Below the pieces are notes generated by a model, which searched no databases, was not told the DNA's origin, and was given only the letters and a program-made list of their open reading frames with translations. This document shows, in pieces, positions 16,401 to 25,565 of a stretch of DNA of 64,000 nt; the stretch's first letter is position 1; each line of letters starts with the position of its first letter. Position numbers and translations under genes: made by a program. This DNA comes from Propionimicrobium lymphophilum DSM 4903. Its GTDB lineage: Bacteria > Actinomycetota > Actinomycetes > Propionibacteriales > Propionibacteriaceae. The stretch lies in contig NZ_AUIB01000004.1 in assembly GCF_000423485.1 (NCBI RefSeq), positions 83,492 through 147,491 on the forward strand, read 5' to 3'.

Positions 16401-16907
16401 CTAGCTCTGCTCGGACATTACGATGACGCAACGGTTGGGCGCTTTGCCCTCGGACTCGCTGTAGAGGCCAGCCTCCGCTACGGCGTCGTGAACAATCTTG
16501 CGCTCGAACGGATTCATCGGCTCGAGCTTTACAGATTCTCCGGAGTCCTTAACTTCATGAATCACCTGCGCGGCAAGCTCCTTTAATTCCTGTTTGCGCT
16601 TATCGCGGTAGCCAGCGATGTCCACCATCAGCTTGCTGCGGTTGCCGGTCTCGGTGAGCACGGCAAGACGAGTCAGCTCCTGAAGAGCCTCGAGCACTTC
16701 CCCATTCTTGCCGACGAGCTTATCGTCATCGGTGATGATGGAAACGTGAGCGCGATCGCCCTCGGTATAAATATCGATGTCGCCGTCCAGGTCCGCGATC
16801 TCAAGTAAATCCTCGAGATAGTCGGCAGCGATATCGCCCTCGGTGTCGAGAATCGCGAGTTTCTCGTCTAGTTCTTCGTCGTGCGGTTCAACATTTTCGT
16901 CAGTCAT
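16401..16907 (-). CDS. jag: Jag/KhpB-type RNA-binding protein (KH and R3H domains)
   Basis: Cytoplasmic RNA-binding protein of the SpoIIIJ-associated family. An acidic N-terminus of about 40 residues is followed by a KH domain with GKNGEVLEALQELTRLAV and a C-terminal R3H domain (NPFERKIVHDAVAEAGLYSESEGKAPNR, shown as two joined segments in the protein). Length 168 residues is typical for actinobacteria. It lies between yidC and rsmG; yidC ends 14 nt before its start. Confidence 0.93.
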   Translation of the reverse strand: MTDENVEPHDEELDEKLAILDTEGDIAADYLEDLLEIADLDGDIDIYTEGDRAHVSIITDDDKLVGKNGEVLEALQELTRLAVLTETGNRSKLMVDIAGYRDKRKQELKELAAQVIHEVKDSGESVKLEPMNPFERKIVHDAVAEAGLYSESEGKAPNRCVIVMSEQS

Positions 16908-16921
16908 GGATTACTCCTGAA

Positions 16922-17995
16922 CTATTTCTTTTTCTTACGGGCTGAACGAGGCTGGCGCTGAATCTGCTGCCGTTGAACTGTACGTTTCGGAGCCTCGGAG
17001 TTCTTTTTGGTGGTCTTACGGTTGGTGCCCTGTCGAGTCACGCGAGTGGTGTCGGTGACGGTCCTGGAATCGGCTTTGCGAGGTGCCTTGCGGGCCTTGT
17101 CGGCGCGACGACGCTCGATCTCTTTCGGGTCCTTGCCCTTGGCCTTCATGCGGTCTTCCCAGTCAAGGTACGCGGGAGTGCCGGGCGTCGGGTAGGTGCG
17201 GATGATGATCATTTGCTGGCCGACGGTCCAGATATTGCTGAAGAACCAGTAGATCAGAACGCCGATCGGGATGATCGGGCCGGAAATGAAGTACATGAAC
17301 GGCAGTATGTACAGCATCATCTTCGACTGCTGCCCCATCGGGCCCTCGAGCGCACTCGGCGGCATGTTGCGGCGCATCATGTGGATCTGCTGCCAGAACA
17401 GCAGACCGGTCATGCAAAGAATAAGAATGATCGCGAGGATCTGGGTAGCGCCGAAGCCGTTGTCGAGCGGAAGGAGCGTGCCGGATAGTTGAGCGCCGAA
17501 AATGTTGGCGTCGGACAGCGACTTGACCAGTTCAGGGTCTTTTTCGAACCAGTAGCCGACCGGATTGTTGCGCGCTGCGCCGTTAAGTACGCGGAATAGC
17601 GCCCAGAAGATCGGCAGCTGCAGCAGAAGCGGCAGGCAGCTGGCCATCGGGTTGACGCCCTCTTCCTGATAGAGCTTCATCGTCTCTTGACCGATGCGCT
17701 CGCGATCGGCGCCGTATTTCTCCTGCAGCGCCTTCATCTTGGGCTGCAACGTCTGCATTGCCCTAGACGAGTTCAACTGCTTGATGTACAGGGGAAGAAG
17801 CAGCGTGCGGACGAAGATGGTCAGCATCGCGATGGCGCAGATCCAGGTGACGCCAGAGTAGTAGCCGAATAGCGGCGTGATGATGTCGTGGAAGAGCTTG
17901 AGTAATCCCGAGATCGCCCAGTAGAGCGGGCTCATGATGGCTCGGCCGATGTCGCCAAGCCCGAGCGGGATTAATGCGTTCAGGGAAATTAGCAC
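16922..17995 (-). CDS. yidC: Membrane protein insertase YidC/Oxa1
   Basis: Inserts and folds proteins in the cytoplasmic membrane, alone or with Sec. Five hydrophobic segments fit the Gram-positive form: near residues 20-50, 50-70, 125-145, 185-205 and 230-260. The cytoplasmic loop LNSSRAMQTLQPKMKALQ and the LPLLLQLPIFWALFRVL segment are family signatures. The C-terminal 80 residues are very basic (RKAPRKADSR, RSARKKKK), as is common for ribosome contact. Length 357 residues. Followed by jag. Confidence 0.96.
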   Translation of the reverse strand: MLISLNALIPLGLGDIGRAIMSPLYWAISGLLKLFHDIITPLFGYYSGVTWICAIAMLTIFVRTLLLPLYIKQLNSSRAMQTLQPKMKALQEKYGADRERIGQETMKLYQEEGVNPMASCLPLLLQLPIFWALFRVLNGAARNNPVGYWFEKDPELVKSLSDANIFGAQLSGTLLPLDNGFGATQILAIILILCMTGLLFWQQIHMMRRNMPPSALEGPMGQQSKMMLYILPFMYFISGPIIPIGVLIYWFFSNIWTVGQQMIIIRTYPTPGTPAYLDWEDRMKAKGKDPKEIERRRADKARKAPRKADSRTVTDTTRVTRQGTNRKTTKKNSEAPKRTVQRQQIQRQPRSARKKKK

Positions 17996-18013
17996 TGTTG
18001 CTTCACCTTTGTT

Positions 18014-18265
18014 CTATTCGGCTGGTGCGAAGTTTTTGTAGTCGTCTAGCTCGGTGTCAGGCACCAAGTCGAAGCCGCCCGCCGACCACGGGTGACAACG
18101 AAGTATGCGTCGAATCGTCAGTGCCCCACCGCGAAGCGCACCGTGATTTGTCACAGCTACCAGGCCGTATAGAGAGCAGTTGGGATAGTACCTGCACACG
18201 TCTCCGTAGAGCGGCGAAACGAATCGCCGCCAGGCCTTGATGAACCAAATCATTAGGTGCTTCAT
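18014..18265 (-). CDS. yidD: Membrane protein insertion efficiency factor YidD
   Basis: Small membrane-associated protein that helps YidC-dependent insertion. The conserved core PLYGDVCRYYPNCSLYGLVAV and the CHPWSAGGFDLVP motif (each under 22 residues; core at residues 18-38 and 59-71) are present. Length 83 residues. Its ATG overlaps the rnpA stop by 4 nt, indicating coupling. Confidence 0.94.
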   Translation of the reverse strand: MKHLMIWFIKAWRRFVSPLYGDVCRYYPNCSLYGLVAVTNHGALRGGALTIRRILRCHPWSAGGFDLVPDTELDDYKNFAPAE

Positions 18266-18684
18266 CGGTTTTGTCGGGCCACCAATTTCTTCTCTGCCCT
18301 AGACCAGGTTTTCGCTAGATCGTCCTCGACTAGCTCCGGTAGCTTCGCCGCGTCTGGAAGCGCGCGTACGACAATCTGACGCAATCCGGCCTGCGAGGCG
18401 GGAGTGGCGAACGAGGCGTCCTCATCGGCCAAAAGTTTGCGGCACATATGTCGAAGCCTGCGCTTGACGCGGTTTCGGGTGACGGCGTTTCCAACCCGCT
18501 TAGACACGACGAAACCCACCTGCGTGTTTGCAGGTGGGCGCGTTATGCCTTCGGCGCTAGATGCCGAAGTAGTATCCGCTAGTCGCGCGTGTACCACCAC
18601 GGTGGATCCGCCCGCCCGGACGCCTCTCTTTACAGTCGAGGCGAAGTCGGCAGACGAGCGTAGCCTGGCCTGGGCGGCTAGCAC
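18262..18684 (-). CDS. rnpA: Ribonuclease P protein component
   Basis: Protein subunit of RNase P, which matures tRNA 5' ends. The RNR signature GNAVTRNRVKRRLRHMCR is clear, and the N-terminus LAAQARLRSSADF matches the family start. GTG 18684 is chosen because the family begins here and the codon lies one base after the rpmH stop. A longer in-frame reading to 18774 would overlap rpmH almost entirely and is rejected. Length 140 residues includes a loop of about 20 residues (near 40-60) not usual in short homologues. Confidence 0.93.
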   Translation of the reverse strand: MLAAQARLRSSADFASTVKRGVRAGGSTVVVHARLADTTSASSAEGITRPPANTQVGFVVSKRVGNAVTRNRVKRRLRHMCRKLLADEDASFATPASQAGLRQIVVRALPDAAKLPELVEDDLAKTWSRAEKKLVARQNR

Positions 18685-18685
18685 G

Positions 18686-18823
18686 CTAGGCCGACAGGAC
18701 TGCGCGACCCTTGCGGCGGCGTGCGGAAAGAACTGCACGTCCTGCGCGGGTACGCATCCTCGCGCGGAAACCATGCTTGCGCGAACGGCGACGATTGCTC
18801 GGCTGGTAAGTGCGCTTGCTCAC
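18686..18823 (-). CDS. rpmH: 50S ribosomal protein L34
   Basis: A 45-codon gene read on the - strand from GTG 18823 to TAG 18686. The product begins [18 protein letters not shown] and ends [11 protein letters not shown], an unmistakable L34. GGAG lies 7 nt before the GTG. It heads the rpmH-rnpA-yidD-yidC-jag-rsmG-parA block and is divergent from dnaA, the standard bacterial arrangement. Confidence 0.98.
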   Translation of the reverse strand: MSKRTYQPSNRRRSRKHGFRARMRTRAGRAVLSARRRKGRAVLSA

Positions 18824-19147
18824 GATTTATCTCCGTTAGTTGTTGGGGGGCCGCCTTGCGAGCATGATGCTTGCGAGGCGGTATTTTTCGGTCTTGGTTG
18901 CCGCGTCGTGAACGTGCCCGTCCCCTGTCTTGGCGCAGGGCTACCCAGGCAGCAACTAAAGCGGCTATCCAATGTTAGGCCCTCGAGGCCTTAATAACAA
19001 AAGAGTTGGCAAAGTGTTGAGTTATCTGCAATCGCTCTCATCTTTGATTTTAGGGCTAGGCTAGCTTTTACCACTTTTAAAGGGGGCCGATTAAAGTTAT
19101 GGCCCTGAGGCAGAAATTTTGAAATCTTCACCGATTGGAGGGGCGGC
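18824..19147. other. rpmH-dnaA divergent intergenic region
   Basis: A 324-bp gene-free stretch that must hold the rpmH and dnaA promoters. I see one strong hairpin (18851-18881) and no match to the DnaA-box consensus TTATCCACA on either strand; the nearest resemblance is TTATCTGCA near 19022. It is moderately AT-rich close to dnaA (19000-19100). Confidence 0.7.
18851..18888 (+). terminator. Hairpin with T tract, fully paired only in + strand RNA
   Basis: Arms 18851-18864 and 18868-18881 pair over 14 positions around a TGA loop. Two of the pairs are G-U in the + strand RNA but would be A-C mismatches in the - strand RNA. It is followed by TATTTTT. This favours a + strand terminator, although no + strand gene ends here; alternatively it belongs to the rpmH leader. 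Confidence 0.5.
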
Positions 19148-20584
19148 GTGAGCGAATTAGGTTCCGAACTTGGAGCTTTCCCTGATCGCGTCGAAACCCC
19201 ATCCGCCCAGGATGCCTGGCAGAAAGTCCTGGACGCGGCCGATGCCACCGCCCGTGCCTGGCTGCGCAGTTCGAAGTCGCTGACCGTCCACGAGTCGACG
19301 CTGATGGTTGCGGTGCCGAACGAATTTACCCGCGAGCGCATCGAGAGCAGGCAGCGGGTGCAGATCGAAGAGGTGCTCTCGGACCTCTTCCATAAGCCAA
19401 TGCGGCTGGCCATCACCATCGAACCTGATCTGGAACTGGCGCTCGAGCCGCCGGTGCGCGACGAAGAGGACGAGGAACCCGTAGAGGTGGCTAAGTTCGT
19501 CCCCAAGCAGAACGTGCCCGAGCTGATCGCCTCGGATACACAGCCCGCCGACGACGGCGACAGGCTGAACCCGAAGTACACCTTCGACAACTTCGTCATT
19601 GGTAGCTCAAACCGCTTCGCGCACGCGGCTGCCGTCGCTGTCGCAGAGGCCCCGGGCAAGGCGTACAACCCGCTGATGATTTACGGTCAGTCCGGGCTGG
19701 GCAAGACGCACCTGCTGCACGCGCTCGGACATTACGTCCGAAACTACTACCAGGACGTGCGGGTCAAATACGTCTCCACCGAGGAGATGACCAACCACTT
19801 CATTAACGCCATTTCGGAGAACCGCACCAACGAGTTCCGCCGCTCTTACCGCGAGGTGGACGTGCTCTTGATCGACGACATTCAGTTCTTGGAGTCGAAG
19901 ATTCAGACGCAGGAGGAGTTCTTCCACACCTTCAACACGCTGCACAACGCGCAGAAGCAGATTGTGATGACCTCCGACCGCCCACCGAAGGCGCTCGAGG
20001 CCCTCGAAACCAGGTTACGCAGCCGGTTCGAGTGGGGGCTGATTACGGATATTCAACCGCCGGACCTCGAAACCAGAATGGCCATTTTGCAGCGCAAGGC
20101 AATCAGCGAGCGTCTGAAGGTGCCCGTCGATGCGCTGGAATTTATGGCCTCGAACATCACCACGAACATTCGTGAGTTGGAGGGTGCGCTGATCAGGGTG
20201 ACGGCGTTCGCGTCGCTCAATGGCCAGGCCGTCGACCTCAAGCTGACCGAGGACGTCTTGCAGGACCTCATCCCTGCAGGCTCGGAGCGCGAGGTAAATG
20301 CGCAGACCATCATCGAGGAGACCGCCAACTACTTTGGCATCACCCCCGAGGAGGTTTGCTCCACCTTGAGGACGCAGACTTTGGTGCGCGCTCGTCAGGT
20401 GGCCATGTATCTGTGCCGCGAGCTAACCGAGCTTTCGCTGCCGAAGATCGGCACCGAGTTCGGCGGCAAAGACCACACGACGGTCATGCACGCGGTGAAG
20501 AAGATTCGCCAGCTGATGGCCGAGCGCAGGAGCGTCTACAACCAGGTCACCGAGTTGACGAACCTAATCAAGAACGGCGGTTAG
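19148..20584 (+). CDS. dnaA: Chromosomal replication initiator DnaA
   Basis: AAA+ ATPase that melts oriC and starts replication. Domain I spans about residues 20-95, followed by a short acidic linker. Walker A is GQSGLGKT (Lys186), Walker B is [10 protein letters not shown], and the DnaA signature in the C-terminal DNA-binding domain is [15 protein letters not shown]. Length 478 residues. GTG 19148 is preceded by GGAGGGG. It is divergent from rpmH as usual, but the next gene is a convergent lipid kinase, and dnaN is not downstream. Confidence 0.98.
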   Translation: MSELGSELGAFPDRVETPSAQDAWQKVLDAADATARAWLRSSKSLTVHESTLMVAVPNEFTRERIESRQRVQIEEVLSDLFHKPMRLAITIEPDLELALEPPVRDEEDEEPVEVAKFVPKQNVPELIASDTQPADDGDRLNPKYTFDNFVIGSSNRFAHAAAVAVAEAPGKAYNPLMIYGQSGLGKTHLLHALGHYVRNYYQDVRVKYVSTEEMTNHFINAISENRTNEFRRSYREVDVLLIDDIQFLESKIQTQEEFFHTFNTLHNAQKQIVMTSDRPPKALEALETRLRSRFEWGLITDIQPPDLETRMAILQRKAISERLKVPVDALEFMASNITTNIRELEGALIRVTAFASLNGQAVDLKLTEDVLQDLIPAGSEREVNAQTIIEETANYFGITPEEVCSTLRTQTLVRARQVAMYLCRELTELSLPKIGTEFGGKDHTTVMHAVKKIRQLMAERRSVYNQVTELTNLIKNGG

Positions 20585-20585
20585 T

Positions 20586-20604
20586 CGAGCGGCTAAACCG
20601 CTCG
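20586..20604. terminator. Hairpin between convergent dnaA and lipid-kinase genes
   Basis: CGAGCGG at 20586-20592 pairs with CCGCTCG at 20598-20604 around CTAAA. It has no T run on either side. Its place right after the dnaA stop and before the convergent gene suggests a shared terminator. Confidence 0.5.
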
Positions 20605-20613
20605 GTGGGTGAG

Positions 20614-21531
20614 CTAGCTGAGCGCTTCTTTCGGGTTCCAAATCACCTTGAGCGCGTTGGGCACGATTTCGTAGACGAAGTCTTGTCCCTCGCCCATGGT
20701 GTCGCCGTCGATTTCGTACGGTGTTGGCTCTTCCATTTGAATGTGCAGGCGCTGCCCGGAAACCATCGAGATCGCCTCTCGCTTGAACAGCAGCTTGCCG
20801 AGCAGTTTCGCCCAACCGCCCAGGCCCTTCGGCGAGGCCATCATAAGGTCTAGGACCCCGTCGTTCGGCTTGGCCTGGGGGATTAGCTCGAAGCCGGCCT
20901 GCAACTTGGCAACGTTGGCAACGAGCACGAGCGCGGCCTTTCGGGTGTCCTTCTTGTATCGCCTGCCGTGATCGTCGTCCATGCGGTATTTGAGTCGACG
21001 CAGGGGAGCGTCGAAGTTCTTGATGAAGCTGGCGGCGTACGCGCCTGCCCCGACTACGGACTTCAATTTTTCGTCGGTGTTCTCCATCAGCTGGGCGTCG
21101 AAACCTATGCCGCCCATCACCATCAGGTGCTCGGCCTCGTCCTTGTTGCCGTCGACGGTCAGCTTGATCGCGTCTAGCGCGTTGGCTTCGCCGCTAAAAG
21201 CGTGTTTAGCTGCGTCGGCCATATCGAGTGGAATGTTCAGATTTCGGGCAAGCAGGTTTCCTGTGCCGCCGGGCAGCAGGGCGACAGGAATGTCTGAACC
21301 CACCAGTTCTGAAAGAACAACCCGCACTGTTCCGTCGCCGCCGCAGACCAACACCAGATCGCAGCCGGATTCGCGAGCCTGTTTTGCCATCTCGTAGCCC
21401 GGATCATCTTCGGAAGTTTCCAGGTATTCGGGCTTGTCGTAGCCGGCCTCTTGGGCCTGGGCATCAATAAGTTTCTTGAAATCCTGCTCGTTAACCTTGA
21501 CCGGATTGAAGATAACCACCGCTTTTGACAT
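20614..21531 (-). CDS. Diacylglycerol-kinase-like lipid kinase (DagK/YegS family)
   Basis: ATP-dependent lipid kinase, membrane-associated through its substrate. The catalytic motif CGGDGTVRVVLSEL and the following LLPGGTGNLLARNL are both intact, and the C-terminal beta-sandwich domain holds the GGIGFDAQLM segment. Length 305 residues is normal. Substrate may be diacylglycerol or an undecaprenol-like lipid; the sequence does not decide. It is transcribed toward dnaA and divergent from serS. Confidence 0.9.
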   Translation of the reverse strand: MSKAVVIFNPVKVNEQDFKKLIDAQAQEAGYDKPEYLETSEDDPGYEMAKQARESGCDLVLVCGGDGTVRVVLSELVGSDIPVALLPGGTGNLLARNLNIPLDMADAAKHAFSGEANALDAIKLTVDGNKDEAEHLMVMGGIGFDAQLMENTDEKLKSVVGAGAYAASFIKNFDAPLRRLKYRMDDDHGRRYKKDTRKAALVLVANVAKLQAGFELIPQAKPNDGVLDLMMASPKGLGGWAKLLGKLLFKREAISMVSGQRLHIQMEEPTPYEIDGDTMGEGQDFVYEIVPNALKVIWNPKEALS

Positions 21532-21581
21532 GTCATAACGCTAACAGGTGTTCGCCAGCGTGAACCGCAAATAGTAAGCTA

Positions 21582-22859
21582 ATGGACATGATTGACCCTA
21601 AGTTGATCCGTGAGGATCCTGATTTAATTCGTCGCTCGCAGGCTCGTCGTAACGCGCCGGTGGAATTGGTAGACCGGGCGGTCGCCGCAGACCAGAACCG
21701 TCGATCAACCATCGCAAAGTTCGAGTCAACCAGGGCCAGTCAGAAGAAGATCGGTAGCCAGATCGCCAAGGCATCGGATGAGGAGCGTAAGGAGCTGCTC
21801 GCCAAGACTAAGGAGCTGGCCGCTGAGGTTAAGTCTTTGCAGTCTCAGGCGGACGAAGCCGAGAAGGAATTCCACGACGTAGCCATGGCTCTCGGCAATA
21901 TCGTCATCGACGACGTACCGGAGGGCGGCGAGGACGACCTTTACGTCATCGACGAGTGGGGCACTCCCCGAGATTTCGAGGCCGAGGGCTTCGAGGCGGC
22001 AGACCACTTGGAGATCGGCGAGAAGATCGGTGCTCTGGACATGGAGCGCGGCGCCAAGGTTTCCGGTTCGCGCTTTTACTTCCTGACGGGTCCGGGCGCG
22101 ATGCTCGAGTTCGCCCTGATTCAGCACTCGCTGTCGAAGGCGCTTGAGTGGGGCTTCCAGCCGATGATCGCTCCGGCGCTTGTTAAACCGTCTGCTATGG
22201 ACGGCACCGGTTTCCTAGGTCAGGCAGCCGACGACGTCTACCACCTCGAGCGCGACGACATGTATTTGGTCGGCACCGCCGAGGTTTCGCTCGCCGGCTT
22301 CCACTCCGACGAGATCTTGCCGCAGGAGACCCTGCCCAGGCATTACGCGGGCTTCAGCTCGGCATTCCGTCGCGAGGCCGGCAGCTACGGCAAGGACACC
22401 CGAGGCATTTTCCGTGTGCACTGGTTCGACAAGTTCGAGATGTTCGTCTACTGCGCGCCCGAGGACGCCGAGGCCGAGCACCAGAAGCTGCTGGGCTACG
22501 AGAAGGACTTCCTGACTTCTCTCGAGATTCCGTTCCAGGTTCTCGACGTCGCCAGCGGCGATCTCGGCCTTTCCGCGGCCCGCAAGTACGACTGCTACGC
22601 CTGGTTCCCGGGCCAGCAGCGCTACCGCGAGGTGACTAGCACGTCGAACTGCACCACGTTCCAGGCCCGCCGTCTGAACATCAGGATGCGCGGCGAGGAC
22701 GGCGTCCAGCCGCTGGCCACCCTGAACGGCACACTGTGCGCCATGACGCGAATCATCGCGGCGATTCTGGAGAATTACCAGAACGAAGACGGTTCGGTGA
22801 CCATTCCGAAGGTTCTTCGCCCCTACTTAGGTGGCCGCGAACGTTTCGAGGTCCTGTAA
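21582..22859 (+). CDS. serS: Seryl-tRNA synthetase
   Basis: Class II aminoacyl-tRNA synthetase that charges tRNA-Ser; two tRNA-Ser genes occur later in this window. The N-terminal coiled-coil arm covers about residues 30-105. Motif 2 is [20 protein letters not shown] and motif 3 is [16 protein letters not shown]. The serine site [17 protein letters not shown] is present. Length 425 residues. ATG 21582 or 21588 could start the protein; no Shine-Dalgarno is visible, and TAAGCT just upstream could be a -10 box of a leaderless message. Confidence 0.97.
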   Translation: MDMIDPKLIREDPDLIRRSQARRNAPVELVDRAVAADQNRRSTIAKFESTRASQKKIGSQIAKASDEERKELLAKTKELAAEVKSLQSQADEAEKEFHDVAMALGNIVIDDVPEGGEDDLYVIDEWGTPRDFEAEGFEAADHLEIGEKIGALDMERGAKVSGSRFYFLTGPGAMLEFALIQHSLSKALEWGFQPMIAPALVKPSAMDGTGFLGQAADDVYHLERDDMYLVGTAEVSLAGFHSDEILPQETLPRHYAGFSSAFRREAGSYGKDTRGIFRVHWFDKFEMFVYCAPEDAEAEHQKLLGYEKDFLTSLEIPFQVLDVASGDLGLSAARKYDCYAWFPGQQRYREVTSTSNCTTFQARRLNIRMRGEDGVQPLATLNGTLCAMTRIIAAILENYQNEDGSVTIPKVLRPYLGGRERFEVL

Positions 22860-22874
22860 ATAATTAAAAATTTG

Positions 22875-22905
22875 GCCCGCCGGATTTTTCCGGCGGGCTT
22901 TTTTT
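22875..22905 (+). terminator. Rho-independent terminator after serS
   Basis: GCCCGCCGG at 22875-22883 pairs with CCGGCGGGC at 22890-22898 around ATTTTT, followed by seven T. A textbook terminator that separates serS from the iron locus. Confidence 0.95.
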
Positions 22906-22958
22906 AATTGTTAAAAAGTTCTTTTTACTTAATTCGCAGGAGTATCTTTTCTTTTTGC

Positions 22959-22977
22959 TTAGGTGAGCCTTGCAAAA
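22959..22977. promoter_or_regulatory. DtxR/IdeR-like iron box 1
   Basis: TTAGGTGAGCCTTGCAAAA agrees with the DtxR/IdeR consensus TTAGGTWAGSCTWACCTWA at about 15 of 19 positions, the left half being nearly perfect. It lies about 155 bp before the FTR1 start. Confidence 0.65.
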
Positions 22978-23018
22978 AATGCGACTGAAACCATTTCGTT
23001 ATGAAACATTGCTTTCAG

Positions 23019-23037
23019 ATAGGGATACCTAACCTAA
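23019..23037. promoter_or_regulatory. DtxR/IdeR-like iron box 2
   Basis: ATAGGGATACCTAACCTAA has a perfect right half (CTAACCTAA) of the DtxR/IdeR consensus and a weak left half. It sits in the AT-rich promoter region 96 bp before the FTR1 start. Confidence 0.6.
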
Positions 23038-23132
23038 TTAATGCTATATATTGTTTGCGAGAAAGACCGGTAAAGGTTTTTCTGCTCAGAAGGGGAGCAG
23101 CCTTCTGAAGCTAACTTGACTTGAGAGTTGAC

Positions 23133-24788
23133 GTGAATAAAGAAAATATCGATTTAGCCATTCGGCCCAGTGCGGAGGAGGACGGCGCGTCGCGCGCGAG
23201 CCGTCCTAGCCGGATGAAGGCTTGGGCGCTGCCACTTCTTTTGGTGGCGGTGTGCATCGGCATGTTCAGTAATCTGTTCGCCCCGGTCGCTAAGGCGGAG
23301 CAGAACTACGACGAAGTCGTCGCTGCGATGTCCGAGAAGATCCAGCAGATCCCGGGGCAGTACGAGGCCGGCGATCTGGACGGTATTAAGACGTCTATCC
23401 GTCAGGCTTACTACGAGAACTACCAGACCAGCGGTCTTGAAGATCAGATCAAGCATCGTCTGGGTGATGAGCGCTCGGCCGAGTTCGTCAAGGCGCTGCT
23501 AGACCTGCGCACGCAGGCGAACTCCGGTGTGCCTGCTGCTGATCTCGAGAAATCCTCAATGGACGTGATAGGCAAGCTGGAGGCCAACGTCAAGGAGCTC
23601 GAAGACGCGCCGGAGTTAAACGACCAGTGGACGCGCGTTGCGGGCAACATCTCAGATCTGCTGACCTCTGCCAAGGACGAGTACGCGGCCGGCAACTTCG
23701 AGAAGGCGTACAAGGCTGCGACCGACGCCTACCTCGCCCAGTATGAGGCGAATGGCCTTGAGAAGGCCACGATCTCTTACATCGGCCAGGCCCGAGTGTC
23801 TCAGCTCGAGGGGCTATACGCCGACATGCGTCAAATGGCCAAAGACCAGTCGAAGAGCGCCGACGAGTACGCAGCTGTTGCCGACGAATTGATCTCTTAC
23901 GTCCAAGAGGACGCCAAGGAGCTCGACGAGCTGACCGCACCGGACGCCGAACTCGGCTGGCGTGGCTTCTTCGCGTCGTTCCTGATCCTGCTGCGTGAGG
24001 GCGCCGAGGCTTTGTTAGTTGTTGCGGCGGTCGTCACCTACGCTCTCAAGGGACAGCGTCGCGACCAACTGATGGGCATCCTCGTTGGCGTTCTCGCTGC
24101 GCTTGCCATCTCGGTTGGCCTGGCAATCGTGTTCGCCAATATCACCGCATCCGCGTCGAGCGGTTTCTCGCAGGAGTTCATCGAGGGCATCACAGGCTTG
24201 CTGGCCGTCGTGATGCTGATCTGGGCGTCGAACTGGATTCTCAACAAGGCCAGCGGAAACAAGTGGGAGCAGTACATCGAGCGCACCGCGGGCGAGAAGG
24301 CCGCGAAGGGCGGCGTGTTCGCGCTAGCCATGGTGGCGTTCCTGGCCGTGCTGCGAGAGGGCTCCGAGACGGTGCTGTTCTATCTGCCGATCATCGCGGG
24401 TGCAAAGAACGGTGCCGACCACGCGAAGATCTGGCTTGGCGTCGGCCTCGCCGTGCTGATCCTCGCGATCTTGTTCCTGCTGGTCTGGAAGTTTGGCGTC
24501 CGGCTGCCCATGAAGGCCTTCTTCAAGTGGACGTCGATTTTGCTTGGTCTGCTCGCCATAACCATCGCAGGTGGTGCGGTGAAGGAGTTCCAGGACGCGA
24601 CAATAATTTCGTCGCATCGGGTCGAAGGTATGCCCGAGATATCTCTGTTGGGTGTCTACCCGACTGTCGAATCGCTGGGGGCGCAGCTGCTGGTAATCGT
24701 CATTTTGGCGGTGCTCGGCTGGCTGCAATACCGGCAATCAAATAAATCCGGGGAAGCCACCGTCGTGGCCGAAGCCCCACAAAACTGA
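23133..24788 (+). CDS. FTR1-family iron permease with extracytoplasmic N-terminal domain
   Basis: Iron permease of the FTR1/EfeU/FetM type in the cytoplasmic membrane. A signal-like helix (about residues 28-48, ALPLLLVAVCIGMFSNLF) precedes an extracellular helical domain of about 230 residues that contains two similar halves. The permease part has the two iron-ligand motifs, LLREGAEALL and VLREGSETVL, in membrane helices, and seven helices in all. GTG 23133 is preferred over TTG 23121 because GAGAG lies just before it. It heads the iron locus, with P19 12 nt downstream. The Campylobacter cj1658-cj1659 pair is the known parallel. Confidence 0.9.
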   Translation: MNKENIDLAIRPSAEEDGASRASRPSRMKAWALPLLLVAVCIGMFSNLFAPVAKAEQNYDEVVAAMSEKIQQIPGQYEAGDLDGIKTSIRQAYYENYQTSGLEDQIKHRLGDERSAEFVKALLDLRTQANSGVPAADLEKSSMDVIGKLEANVKELEDAPELNDQWTRVAGNISDLLTSAKDEYAAGNFEKAYKAATDAYLAQYEANGLEKATISYIGQARVSQLEGLYADMRQMAKDQSKSADEYAAVADELISYVQEDAKELDELTAPDAELGWRGFFASFLILLREGAEALLVVAAVVTYALKGQRRDQLMGILVGVLAALAISVGLAIVFANITASASSGFSQEFIEGITGLLAVVMLIWASNWILNKASGNKWEQYIERTAGEKAAKGGVFALAMVAFLAVLREGSETVLFYLPIIAGAKNGADHAKIWLGVGLAVLILAILFLLVWKFGVRLPMKAFFKWTSILLGLLAITIAGGAVKEFQDATIISSHRVEGMPEISLLGVYPTVESLGAQLLVIVILAVLGWLQYRQSNKSGEATVVAEAPQN

Positions 24789-24800
24789 AAGGAGTAATCA

Positions 24801-25439
24801 GTGAAGAAACTTATTGCGCTGATTGCCGCTTTGCTCATGGCTCTGGCCTTCACGGCTTGTGACAGCACCGACAAGAAGGCTGATAGCGATGCTAAGCCGG
24901 CCGAGTCCGCTGCCGCTACTGAGGCTGCCGAAGAGTCCACCGATCCTGACGTCATTGGTATCAACGAGATTCCGGTTGGCGATTCTGGCCCGCAGAAGAA
25001 TGGTCCCCTCGAGGTAGACCTGGTTTACTTCCAGGCTGTCGACATGGAGCACGGCTCGATGTCCATGCCTCCGGCCTCCGAGTCTGATATGCACTTCGAG
25101 ATCGATGTAAAGACCACCGACGAGGCCAAGGCTTGGGGTTACGACGCCGATCAGTTCCTGCCTTACCTCGACCCGAAGGTTGAGATCAAGGACGTCAACA
25201 CCGGTGAGGTAATCGATCCGGGCACCATGATGCCGATGATCGCTTCTGACGGCCCGCACTACGGCAACAACATCAAGCTGAAGCCGGGCAAGTATGACGT
25301 CACCGTCACCATCGCCTCGCCCGCCGACGAGTTCATGCTGCACACCGGCAAGGACTCCTCTGGCGTTAAGGGCCGCTTCTGGACCGAGCCGCTGAAGTTC
25401 GAGTTCAAGAACTGGAACTGGGACGGCCAGCTCGTCTAG
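24801..25439 (+). CDS. P19/Tp34-like iron-binding lipoprotein
   Basis: Extracytoplasmic metal-binding protein of the P19 (Tpd) family, which binds Fe and Cu and works with an FTR1 permease. A signal peptide ends in a lipobox-like AFTAC at Cys20. The linker is rich in Ala, Asp and Glu. Candidate ligands are the Met/His cluster near residues 75-95 (MEHGSMSM, DMHFEID) and the GPHYGNN His. Length 212 residues. A strong hairpin follows the stop codon, which may raise its expression relative to the downstream genes. Confidence 0.9.
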   Translation: MKKLIALIAALLMALAFTACDSTDKKADSDAKPAESAAATEAAEESTDPDVIGINEIPVGDSGPQKNGPLEVDLVYFQAVDMEHGSMSMPPASESDMHFEIDVKTTDEAKAWGYDADQFLPYLDPKVEIKDVNTGEVIDPGTMMPMIASDGPHYGNNIKLKPGKYDVTVTIASPADEFMLHTGKDSSGVKGRFWTEPLKFEFKNWNWDGQLV

Positions 25440-25455
25440 TTAGAGTTCTCGCGTG

Positions 25456-25485
25456 CACCCCGGAAGGTTTCTGCCTTCCGGGGTG
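25456..25485 (+). terminator. Hairpin between the P19 and DUF2318 genes
   Basis: CACCCCGGAAGG pairs exactly with CCTTCCGGGGTG (12 bp) around TTTCTG. No T run follows, so it could be a weak terminator, a processing site or an mRNA stabiliser for the FTR1-P19 message. Confidence 0.6.
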
Positions 25486-25565
25486 TCGCAGTAAAAGCGG
25501 TGAGTGGACGAATAACTCGTTTCTTGGAGCTCGTCGTATGATTGGAAAATCTGTTTGCTGAATAA

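Noticed and set aside
18262-18774. A 170-codon version of rnpA
   Set aside because: The added 30 codons lie in another frame of rpmH; the family starts at GTG 18684.
18824-19147. oriC between rpmH and dnaA
   Set aside because: No cluster of DnaA boxes and no strongly AT-rich unwinding region; only one weak TTATCTGCA-like sequence.
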